Source: Selaginella moellendorffii (lineage: Eukaryota; Streptophyta; Lycopodiopsida; Selaginellales; Selaginellaceae). Taken from it: a DNA stretch of 64,000 bases. Positions 54,340 to 64,000 of the stretch are shown here, one piece after another (within the stretch, counting starts at the first letter, position 1; each line of letters opens with the position of its first letter). Both the position numbers and the translations under genes were made by a program. The stretch lies in the NCBI RefSeq assembly GCF_000143415.4, contig NW_003314326.1, positions 252,945-316,944 of the forward strand, read 5' to 3'. The notes beneath the pieces were generated by a model that saw nothing but the letters and a program-made list of their open reading frames with translations, was not told the origin of the DNA and made no database searches.

Positions 54340-56440
54340 GAAAGCCACTCCATCTTTGGAACGATATACCACTTGCTTGTCACGTGCTCTGGAGCCAATG
54401 TGAAAGTTTGGAACCTTCCACATCCATCCACCAACCCTTCCAATGCGTAGAGTTCATGGTCAAGTCTCCATACATGCTGCCTCAAAAGTCATTGCTTGTT
54501 GTGCACAAGAACTTCCACAGCATAGGCTCATAGAAGAGATAGCCGTGCAGCAGAGCTCTTGAGCTCACTCAGATGTCACCACTTCCAAAAAGTGACTCTA
54601 GTGTCCCAAGAGCCGCAGCTTTCATTGGTAGAGTGAGCTGGTTCTTGAGTCGATTCTTCCTATCTGCCAGAGTTTCTCTTACGTGAGGCCCTAGAAAAAA
54701 TCCAAGAAACCGCAGAATTCCAGTAAGAACACACTGGCTGGCTCGTGTACGCCGGCAGCCCCAGAGTGTATGGTGCTGTAGCCTACTTGGACTTGGGGAC
54801 CCCCTTGGTTTTGTGCCAAGGACTGTGACACTGCTTTTCCTTTTGACCCTTTGCCACTCACTTTACAATTACGTGCCTTCCCTAGAAGAACAAACTCGTC
54901 AGTAAAAACCACAGTATATTTGGGTAGCTTACCCCTATTGTCTTGTTGGGATCATTGATGGCTTTCCTCACGGCCTCAACACTTTTGTACATGATGAAAG
55001 TGAATCCCTTGCTTGATCAAAAATAGGAAACATCCATCAAACAATGAAGGAGATTTGAGTCAGGTCCACACTGCCCTTGGCAAACAGCCCCAGCCCTATA
55101 CCTCACCTCCACACCTCCAGGCTCTGCCATGCCCTTGCTTGCCATCCATTCCAGAAAATCCCTAGCCACTACTTCCCTATCGATGCCTCTGGCCATGCCA
55201 TTGCAGCTGCTTGTCACCAAAATCCTGCTCAGATGATTTGTGCTCCTTCCGCTAGAAAAGGGAATGCAGCCACTCGAGGATGGTGGAATTCCAGTAAGAA
55301 TGCACGCATTCCTTGCTGTGTCGAGAGAGAAAGAAGAGCACAGAGATGTACAGCTTGTGTTGGGCTTGGTCTACTGAGCCTGTCCCGGCCATGCTAAATT
55401 ACATAACAATTATGTGGCCCTGCAAAAGCAAAACACATGAGCGATCCCCTGTCCTTGTCACTGCTGGGTAGTGGCCGCCTCCACTCCTCCACATACCGTG
55501 GCCTTGTGTATAAGTTATGTCAACTCGAATTGTAAGTTGTTGTGGTGATGTACATCTTGAGAGTACAATATAGAGCTGCCTGTGGGTAAAGACTAGCTGG
55601 GGCAAGTAGATGCCCACACGATCAAATATTTGACCTTGGCATTTTGAAATTGTCAAGCGATATCCAAGATGAGGAAATTGTTTTCGAGACATAAATAATG
55701 GAACATCTAAATCAGAGGGTGTTAAATCAATGCATGGGATAAAAGTTCTAGTGCCTTTAAATTCACCTATAATTATTTTATTAAATGAAGTTCTTTTGAC
55801 CATTAGTTGAGTCCAATTGCACAATCCAATTGTTAAAGACATGTTTCTCAAAAAAATAACTATACAACCTTCTTTTAGTATCAATTTATGTGGTGGTAGT
55901 CTAGAGAGAGTGATAGAGTTTAAAAATTCAATTGGGAAATTTTCAGGATGTTCAACATCAATAGAGTTAATGCTAGTGTAAATTTGAAGTGGACCTGGTA
56001 ATTGAGAGATGATGTTGTTGTTAATTTGAAATGTATATCATTACGAGGCATTAAAATGGCTCTATTTGCTACAATTTGAACATTTGAAACGTCTTTGATA
56101 CATGTGAACATGAAATCAATAATAGAGGTACTTCTAATTAGTTCTGAAGGAAGAAAGATAGAATCAAGTGGTACAATAAGGTTTTGTGTATAATTATTTC
56201 CATCACCAACTTTCAATAGCCATTTTGCCCAATCTGGGAACTTGGGGCCAAGCAGCATATTTGTTTGCAATTGGAACTTTCTAAATAGATTCCATAGACT
56301 ATTTATTCTTACAGATGTGGAAACAATCTATACTCAGTGACTATATGGGACAATTAATAATGTTTGACGAAAGTCATCACTTGTAACAATAATAATGCCA
56401 CCGAATGGAGAATTGTTCTATTTCAAGTTTCTTAAGTAGT
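54340..56440 (-). mobile_element. Helitron remnant (PIF1-like helicase part) with captured sequence
   Basis: The helicase segment at 56350-56420 reads SPFGGIIIVTSDDFRQTL. 55920-56270 reads PDWAKWLLKVGDG and VANRAILMPRNDI. 55399-55884 reads LKEGCIVIFLRNMSLTIGLC, GTRTFIPCIDLTPSD, FPHLGYRLTISKCQGQIFDR and FTHRQLYIVLSRCTSPQ. This order is that of the RepHel helicase C-terminal half. In-frame stops split it. The Rep domain and the Helitron 5' end are not in view, and no 3' hairpin/CTRR end was located, so the outer limits are approximate. Confidence 0.72.
54690..55020 (-). pseudogene. Captured RRM-protein gene fragment (UBA2/hnRNP-like)
   Basis: On the minus strand SKGFTFIMYKSVEAVRKAIN then DPNKTIG (about 54933-55017) is the C-terminal half of an RRM. 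KARNCKVSGKGSKGKAVSQS follows (54882 downward), like the RNP tail of plant UBP1-associated proteins. Between them lies a 51-bp segment with GT..AG ends (54882-54932), so genomic DNA rather than mRNA was captured. The frame does not join cleanly. It is adjacent to Helitron helicase on the same strand. Confidence 0.55.
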
Positions 56441-56747
56441 GATCGACAGTTAAAAAGGCAAGTGTATGAGAACACACGCACATAACTTTTGCCTGCCCCG
56501 GCCGGACTTGGACTGAAACTCAGCTCCGATGCATAAGCCCCCTAATTGAGCATCAGTCCAAAGGTAATAACCGAGCTATAATGAAATCAAGGCAATAACA
56601 AGTCCAAACCTTGAGAACAATACAACAGTGTAGGCAAGCAAGGTTGGCTATGGTATCACGCATGTCCAAAAAGAACCACACAACTCTACCTTTGGACTCT
56701 TCAATAGTTATATCATTACCCATCACATGGGTATAGCTTTCTTCTCA

Positions 56748-57391
56748 CACTAACCTTTCTTGGCCAAATTGACTCCATTGAAATCTTCCCTTACTATACT
56801 TTTGGAGCTCACCAAACCCCCTATGGTCTGGGAGATGATTGCTTTGGGCTTTTACCATTGGACTTAGACTTGGACTCAAACTCAGTCTTATACTTGGTCT
56901 CGGACTCGATCTTGGTCTTAGTCTTTTTCTCGGCCTTAACCTCAAACTCCATCTCAGATCCATCTTGGACTTGACTTCAGACTCCATCTCAAGTCCATCT
57001 CAGACCCCATCTCAGGTCCATCTTGAATCCATATTAGACTTTATCTCGGACTTTATCTTAAATTCCTTCTTGAATCCATATCAAACTTCATCTCAGACTT
57101 CATCTTAAATTCCTTCTCGGACTCCATCTCAAACTCCATTTTGAACTCGTTTTTAACACGTCACGACACTTGCTATATATCAGTCCTTCTTGTGACCCTT
57201 TTTAGAGACTTATTCACTGATTGCTTTATGCTTATTCCTTGAGCACTTTGTTCGAAGTTCCACTCCCACTCTCAAATTTCTAAGTCAAAACTTTTGGTCC
57301 AAACATGTTACGTTTGTTGAACTTCTTCTTTGGCCACTACTATGTGGCCCCCTTTCTACTCCACTTTGGGGCTCAAGGATTTATGTCTCAC
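56748..57391 (-). repeat. Truncated LTR of element A family
   Basis: From TTTCTTGGCCAAATTGACTCC through TACTATACTTTTGGAGCTCA, a decayed minisatellite (56860-57140), and GGCCACTACTATGTGGC to the end TGTCTCACA at 57391. It lacks the other half of the LTR. Many differences from the younger copies are transitions. Confidence 0.78.
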
Positions 57392-60300
57392 AAGTTCCTT
57401 ACATAGTAGTGGAAGTAGAGGCTTTTATTGGTTCATTGGGTCTTGTAGACAAGCATTTAAGTCTATTCTACGGTGTAGTTTGTTTCCCCACCTATTTCTC
57501 TTAACTTCTAGCAGCTTGGTTTGCCATATTTCCTGGTGTGTTGTCTTTGAGAGTTCTAGTTTTCACATGATTTAGCTAGTGGTTTTAGAGAGCTCTTCAT
57601 CATAGATTGTGGCCAACATTCTTCTTGACTAAGCATTGGTATTTTTATGCTTTAAGGCATTCATCTTTCCACCAATTTCCCTCCATTATCACATTTTTTC
57701 ACACTTTCCACTATTGGGTAATACACTTCCATTCCATGGCAAAACTTAAAGGGAAATTTAGGGTACTTCTTGGAGGTTTGAGAACTTTAAAGGTTGTAAT
57801 TTAGGTTTGAGTCTTAACTTGGGTTATTTTTCTATCTTTCTCTTCCTTCTTCTCTTTTCTTTATGTTTCTTTACATTTTTCTAGCTTTTTCTTTCACTTT
57901 CTTCTTCTTTTTCATGCTGGACCAAGGGTCTAGTTTGACTACAAAGTTTTGCACTAGGTTTTCCCTCTATTTTTAAACTTCACACTTTTCACTCTCTTTC
58001 TACAGTTACCTCTATTTGGCATTTATTTTCTCTTTGGCTGCCAATTTTACAGCTGCAGATCATGGGTTCTCTTCATATTAGGGGGTTCTTGATCCACCTA
58101 GAGCACAAATATTCTCTAAATATTCCCTTTAGGGAATATTCTAAGTATGGGAGAGAATATTCTATATGGGAGGGTATATACCTTTCTTCTCTGTGACTTT
58201 TAACAATGATAAGGGCATGATGTATTGATTTTTTTGGCTATAGAAGATTTTGAGTGTGTTTGAGAGCGAGATGATGTGTAAAACACACACCACTTGAAGT
58301 ACTCTTCTTGTGTTATAGTTCCTTCAGACTTGGTGCACTCACTCACACTCCATCTCATTTCCTTGAAGCTACCTTAGAGTTGAATCAATCATCGTCCTTG
58401 CATTGATCAATTAGAAGAATGCCCTTGTAGTTTGCATATCACTATCGCAAGTGAGATTATGAGATCCTTAGTCTGTTTACCATCAACCTTGGATCTCCAG
58501 GGAGAAGGATAGTTTTAAAAATCTAAACCCCAAATTGAGATGTGGATTATGCAAATGCCCCAAGGGGAACACCATGGATTGCAATCTTCAAACCACCCCA
58601 CTTCCTTTGACTTTTTGTTAAATCTCATTATTTAAGCTTATGTGGCAAAAGAGAGAAGAAAACATGATAGGGCAGGGAAATAGCCAAATGCTCATATGTG
58701 CTAGCTGTGCTTCTTGGCCTAAAGTATTAGCCACTTTCAAGAAGTAGAATTTTCGAAGTGTAAAAGGCTCAGTTGACTTTTGCCCTTAGGGCTCATACGG
58801 CTAGCAAATTTGAGTAAATAATCATTTAAAAAGGCTAAAAGTTGTAGCAAGCAATTATGGATATGAGAATTTTAGAGAAAAATACCTATAATCATAGTCA
58901 AAGATATTGATTAGACTCTTGAAATCATTATCACTTTTACTTTAATGAGTTTGTAGCTACTTGGAATTCTAGTATTGAAATTGAAATTAATAAGAAGTGA
59001 GATAAATCAATTTTTTGGACATCAAATAAGAAGAAACAAAACATATCATGATGTTTAATTTTCAATGCCTCGAAGCCACTGCATATCCCACCTAAGCTTG
59101 TGTTACTAGATCTTATAGACAGTTCAAATGTTAACTAAATGCCTTCGTAGATATTAGGTTAAAACATGAATATACTTAATATCCATTCATATGTCGGCAT
59201 ATTTATTTTTATGCTTTGATTTGAATTTTTGATGTGCAATGATTATGATGATGATAAACTAAATTTTCCATGCTATAATTACCTATAAGCTAGTTTTCCT
59301 TCTAAGGATATGAATCTCTTGTCTTTATACTTTCAACCTTAAGATTGTTAAGTTTTATATAAATTGTGAAAAATTATAGCATATGTCCTTTACCCTATAG
59401 TGATTTACCATAAAATAATCATGTAATGGAACATACACCCTTGGCCACGTGTCTAAAGGCAACAGAGTGAACCCAAATTTCAGAGCCTTGAACCATTAAA
59501 CAAAGCAAAACTTCTAAGCATTCAGCCAATAAATAAAGGAATTAAAGCATGGAACAACTCTCAAGTGTTCGGCCCAAGGAGTGGAGGGATAGGAGCATAG
59601 AATATAGTCTTAGAGCATTCAACATCTTAATGCCAAAACTAGCATACAAAATAGAATCAAATGAAATTTAGCACAATTTCAACATATCAATGGCCTAACA
59701 TGAAGATATAAATATTTCATTAACTAACATAGTATAGAATTTGAGGTTAGACCCAAGTTTGAGACAGAACAAAAACAGGTACATAAACAAGGAGCTAAAT
59801 TATGCCTCAAGCTGGTTAGCCATGCTAAACCTACTCACTATCCCTATTATATATTCCACAGAAATAAGAAACACTTAAGTTTTTATTTAGTTGTTGATAG
59901 ATCTTAATATTGATGTATTTTTTATAATTTAGGAAAAAAATGATGGATAGAGGATCATGTGGACAACATTACTATAGCAATATATCGTAAATATTACATT
60001 ACCTTTTTTATAAATAGAAAGATCTACTGAAAACTAAAGTGTTATATAACACTTTATTTACAAGGGAGGCCACTTTATTATGCTTGTTGCCAAATTGTCA
60101 AATTGACCCATAATGTTTGTAGAATATCCTGAATTTGCCATATGGCCTATGTGGAAATGTTCCTCTAAGAATGCAAAAGTGGCTTAGGTAGAGGCTAGAT
60201 GCTACTAAATTCACTTGTTAGCTAGAAAGATCAAGTGATTGAATTAGAAGCCTTATTCCATGTTGCAAAAGAGGAATTTTGCATGAAAGAGGATACTCAT

Positions 60301-60600
60301 TCTAGCTCTAAAATTCTCTCCTACCCCAAGAGAACACTCTAAAAATTTAACAAAAACACTTTTTAAATTCAAAGCTACTTTATTGCCACTATTTAATGAT
60401 AGAGATGCTTACACATACGCTCAGGGCCACCATGTTGCCATTGGTAGGCTATGTGATTTCTCACTTATTCTACCAATGTTGTTAAACATTATTAAACACT
60501 TTAAATGCTTCAACAAAGACCCTTCTCAGTGAGGTAGTTCACTGATGGGATCACTACTGCTCCAGCCTTGGGTTTGAAACTTCTATTAGAGAGACTTTGA
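57392..60600. other. AT-rich region with scattered repeat fragments
   Basis: No credible gene. Recognised pieces are: a palindrome AATATTCCCT-TT-AGGGAATATT at 58119-58140; a second copy of the 10855-11010 repeat at 58320-58490; and a decayed fragment resembling the start of the chromovirus LTR at about 59637-59860 (TTAGCACAATTT, TTAGACCCAAG, GGAGCTAAATTA, CTATCCCTATTATATATT against 28040-28215). Confidence 0.45.
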
Positions 60601-60735
60601 AAGTTTGGTATGTACCTATGGTTTGCCTTGCAGTTTTTTTATCTTGCTCAAAATCTCTGCAGAAACGATTTTTTCACCTTCGTGGTCTCGTCCGGTCATG
60701 ATATTTTCTTGCACGTTGTGTAGTTTCTTTTGGCT

Positions 60736-61040
60736 ATGGCTGCTGGAGCTCCAAGAGATGAGGTCAAGCCTCTGCTCCATTATGGGAGCAACAAAAATCA
60801 TTCATGGATCGTTTCAAGAAAGCGCTTGTCCTTGCTGCTCAATTTCGCAGTTCCTGGCTTTCGCAGTCACACTAGTCTCTCGAAGATTTCAAAACACTCT
60901 CGCCCGGAAGAACTCTAATCACGTCCACCGACGGCAATCAGCCACGAGTCTTCCTGGCTGTAACAAGTGCTTTGCGGCACAGGGAGCAAACATCTACCAG
61001 GGTCATGATCGTAGTACTAACGAGAATTTGATCGTCACCT
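60736..61040 (+). pseudogene. Frameshifted N-terminus of a type II membrane-like protein
   Basis: One frame reads MAAGAPRDEVKPLLHYGSNK then HSWIVSRKRLSLLLN. The next frame continues FLAFAVTLVSRRFQNTLARK to a stop at 61040. Together they look like a short cytosolic tail, a membrane anchor and a basic stem, but a frameshift near 60840 separates them. The family is unknown. It is tail-to-tail with the PHD-containing gene, about 60 bp away. Confidence 0.3.
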
Positions 61041-61102
61041 AGCTCGCAAATGAGCTCTCTTTTATTTTTATGGCTCCACAACTCGTTAATGCCACGAACT
61101 TT

Positions 61103-63257
61103 CTAGTCCATATCCATGTCTTCAAGATCTTGACGCTTGGCTTTGAGATCAGTAAGCATCTGCAGGTTGGTAGAATTAGCAGGAAGCTTGTAGATCTTGC
61201 ACAGGGCCACGAGTCGACTTCGGTAGCCCTTTGTATCCTCGAGCATGCAAATCTCGTCGAGCTCTTGTAACGCATCAAGGAACTTACCCTCATACACCAG
61301 CTTGCGCTTACCCAACTGAATCTTCTCTTCCGTAAGATGTACTTCCGGACCATCGTCCTCACCTTGAGCTGGCCCGACACAGCCCAAGGCATCCTCCCAA
61401 GTTTCCGGCCGGTCCAAATCCACAGGAACAACACCCGCCAACTTCCTAGGGTTGAGCTGCGTAACATAAGGACTACCTTGCACTGGAACGGCCACCTTGC
61501 ACTGCAGAACACCTACAAAACGAAAGAAAAAACTAGATTCTTTCAGACTCTAGCAGCACAAAGCTCACCTTCCACGGCTTTCTGAGAAACCTTTCCAGAC
61601 ACTCGGTATGGCTGAAACTGGAAGCCCGAGAAAGTGTCCGGCGGCACGAAAAACAAGAGGATGGTGTCGTCCTTCTCAGTATAGCCGGGGTCGTATTCCT
61701 GCCTCCAACGTCTCAGGGCCTGCATTGCCTGTACCAGATGCTTGACTGCCGGTTTGTGATCACGAGAAACCGTGGCCTGGCCCAAAGTGCGTGGCAACAG
61801 AACGAAGCCAAAGACTGCATTGTTCTTTTTCAGTGGTCTCCACAGGTACTTGGCAGCATCCATACCTGAAAACACAACAAATAACTATTCCGAGAACGAA
61901 GAGCTCACCAGCCGCAAGTAACGCATCTTCGAGATCTCCTTCATAGTAACGCAGTAAGAGACCGCCAGGGGATACAGATTCTACCCCGGGAGCACCGTGG
62001 CAGCGTCCACAGCGAAACTTTGGGGTATATATAACGTCCACCCGTACGCACTTGGTATGATACCAGCTTAGACAAACCCCGCATTGGATCCTCTGAGCTT
62101 TCCCGCGCTCGTTCTTCTGGTGGCAAGCTCCACAGTAGGCGGAATCAATCTGCAAGCACAACTAAGTGACAAGCCTGAGACTTGAAAAGCTTTACCATCG
62201 GCAAGGCCATAAGGTTGTGCTGCAAAGCCTGACCAATTGCATACTGCTCGAAGACGAAACCCCGCAAGCTTGCGTATTCCTTGAACGGCTGAGTGGCCTC
62301 GAGAAAGCTTCTGATCTTATCCACGTTCCTAGTACACAGGTACTGCGCATACATGTTGGCCACCTTATCCGAGCAGAATGTGTAGTAGAAGCGTCTGAAG
62401 GATCCGGGCTTCAACGCGAAGTGAAATAGCCTCCACGACACGTTCTGCGTGGTTGCGGAGTTTTGCAGGATGGCTGTCACATTCTTGAGCTTCGTGTTGG
62501 CAAGGCACTTGCAAACGTCGGAAGAAAAATCCTCCTCGGTGAGGTTTTCAGCCTCGCGATCCCACAGAAACCGAGGAACGCCTCCAAACCAGTCGTATGC
62601 TAAGTCGGCAGCATCTACTCTTCGGTATATGTGCTCCGCTTTCACCGACAGGTTCCCATCCGGCCGAGGCATCAAATCGGCTCTCCTTTTCCAGCTTTGC
62701 ACAAGAGCGTCGAACTCTTGCTTGTCCCAAACCGGGAGGTATCTAGTGTAAGTCATGCGCAGCTTCCTCGCGGCCTTTGTGTTGCCCTCTTCTGGAGAGG
62801 CCGCAACCACAGCTCGAACTCCAAGCGTCCTGCCAGGTGCGATCTTCTGATCGATCAGGTGGTAGTCGACCTCGGTCGACTCGATTTGTTCAAGAGGGTA
62901 GTCTTTCTTGTCGATGACCCTGAGAGAGGAGCCATTGAAGTCCCAAATGTAGGTCTCCGATTCGTACAGGATGCGCGAGCCCCGCTTGTCGATGCCCGTC
63001 CTGATGATGAAGTACCACAAGAAGGCCGATTTGCCAACACCGGAGTTGCCATTCAAGTGGCACAGAGAGCAGTCCTCGATCGCCAGAGTTGCGACGATAT
63101 CCTTGTAGAGGGCATCGAACACCTTCCGCACATAGAGCGTCTCAATACTCCTGTGCAAAGAATACCTGTAAACTCCTGCTTCCGGTAGCTCCAGAAAATT
63201 CCCGGCCGCGTAAGACTCACGCCCTCCAAGGAGCGCCCGCGCCCACCATTCCTCCAT
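61103..63257 (-). CDS. Crinkler/RHS-type NTPase with PHD finger inserted in its nuclease-like domain
   Basis: Four exons on the minus strand: 63257-62196, 62149-61909, 61865-61569 and 61512-61103. The introns are 46, 43 and 56 bp with GT-AG ends. The spliced frame gives 669 residues. Exon 1 holds the NTPase: Walker A GNSGVGKS (70-77), a Walker-B-like EVDYHLID (129-136), RYLPVW (172-177) and GGVPRF (225-230). It ends with a helix RGFVFEQYA (332-340), like the first helix of the Crinkler/RHS nuclease. Exon 2 starts with a full PHD finger (C4HC3): YCGACH, QCGVCLSWYHTKC, then C-GR-C. Exon 3 resumes the nuclease-like core (NNAVFGFVLL; LGQATVSRDHKP). The usual core Asp is not seen at NAVFGF, so catalysis may be lost. 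Exon 4 is charged and helical (KLVYEGKFLDALQELDEI). No signal peptide. Nuclear, chromatin-reading action is inference. The first Met is the only upstream ATG in frame near the NTPase. Confidence 0.78.
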
Positions 63258-63743
63258 CGCCAGGGAAAAAAGCTTACGGCTTAAACCCTAAACCACACAT
63301 TTTGTCAAAACGGAAGTTAGATTAACAAACTTCTATGGCTACATGAGCGCGGCTATTTGAGGCTCAAAGCACGCAGGTGCCACATCCATGACCTAAATAG
63401 ATATCCTTAATTGCGATCATGCTGTAATTTGCTGTGAAGTTATCAAAACTCATAAGCGAGTTGCCTGTATCGCACAAACTTTAGTAGAATTGCTTTCATG
63501 AAATGGAATTTGTCACCTGCTCAAGCATCTGATCCTGTACTAGTGGTGGAATGGTAATTGAGGGAACTGGTACCGGCAATGGCCCCATGTAGAGCTTCAA
63601 CTCAGTGCATGGAAGTCGAGGAGAAGCTGGTGTATGTGGCCTCATCCAGTGGAATCACAAAGGAAAGTTTAATTCAACAAAAGGATGGAGTGAAGGGTTT
63701 CGAATGTATAATAAGGATAATAGATATAAATTTAATTTGATGA

Positions 63744-63810
<67 letters not shown>

Positions 63811-64000
63811 CCTAATGACTCACAAAGGCTAAACAACATTGAAGGCACACTCTACTCTGACAAAGTGATATTTAATTGAATTCAATTTTACAGCATTACA
63901 TAATCTCATAGGATAAATTTTAATAATATTTTTTGTTATACTGAAAAGTTCTTAACAAAGGTTTTCTTTAGTTTAAGAGTGTCTAGAGCTTTTTAAATTA
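63258..64000. other. Upstream region of the PHD-containing gene
   Basis: Presumed promoter and leader of the gene ending at 63257 (it reads leftward). Beyond it the sequence becomes AT-rich. No further gene is recognised up to the window end. Confidence 0.4.
63747..63808. repeat. (AT)n microsatellite
   Basis: About 31 AT dinucleotides in an uninterrupted run. Confidence 0.95.

Noticed and set aside
62631-63188. Plus-strand 185-residue frame opposite the PHD/NTPase gene
   Set aside because: It is antisense shadow of exon 1. The minus-strand product has clear NTPase motifs and consistent splice sites.

Overview
The window looks like nuclear DNA of a lycophyte, most likely Selaginella (moellendorffii-like). 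The reasons are plant-type eIF3b, very short introns (43-64 bp in the two genes where I could place every exon), a PPR gene made almost wholly of 31-residue S-type repeats, and dense nested plant LTR retrotransposons. The species is an inference.

Layout. 1-10.6 kb is gene-rich: the 3' part of eIF3b (+), a convergent single-exon F-box gene (-), a ~1.25 kb long inverted repeat carrying copies of a small secretory-looking ORF, a decayed minus-strand gene (7.0-8.1 kb), and a PPR gene (+) that ends early next to a tRNA-Ala-derived fragment. From 10.7 to 31 kb lies a stack of nested elements that resolves to the base. An old LTR (LTR-B) was hit by a Ty3/gypsy chromovirus (13694-30596, minus). That chromovirus later received a 7.4 kb non-autonomous LTR element (16771-24208), a 673 bp TRIM (25033-25705) and a solo LTR (28307-30075). 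All four insertions keep perfect 5-bp target duplications. 31.6-33.5 kb holds an intact P-loop NTPase/nuclease-like gene of Crinkler/RHS type. 34.8-41.3 kb is a second gypsy element with ~185 bp LTRs and no recognisable RT. 41.7-57.4 kb is older transposon debris: a MITE, a micro LTR element, a LINE, a third gypsy split by another solo LTR, a copia remnant, and Helitron helicase next to a captured RRM-gene fragment. 57.4-60.6 kb is AT-rich and mostly featureless. 61.1-63.3 kb holds a four-exon gene in which a Crinkler/RHS-type NTPase and nuclease-like fold are interrupted by a PHD finger.

How it fits together. The host genes with good evidence are eIF3b (translation initiation), the F-box protein (ubiquitin-ligase adaptor), the PPR protein (organelle RNA), and two Crinkler/RHS-type proteins that flank the transposon block. 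The pair of Crinkler-like genes, above all the PHD-inserted one, is the least ordinary biology here. Retroelement coding regions are all broken. Many in-frame stops look like C-to-T or G-to-A changes, which fits decay of methylated DNA. Several LTR families share one short module, and the non-autonomous family carries internal 6- and 12-bp minisatellites that change LTR length between copies.
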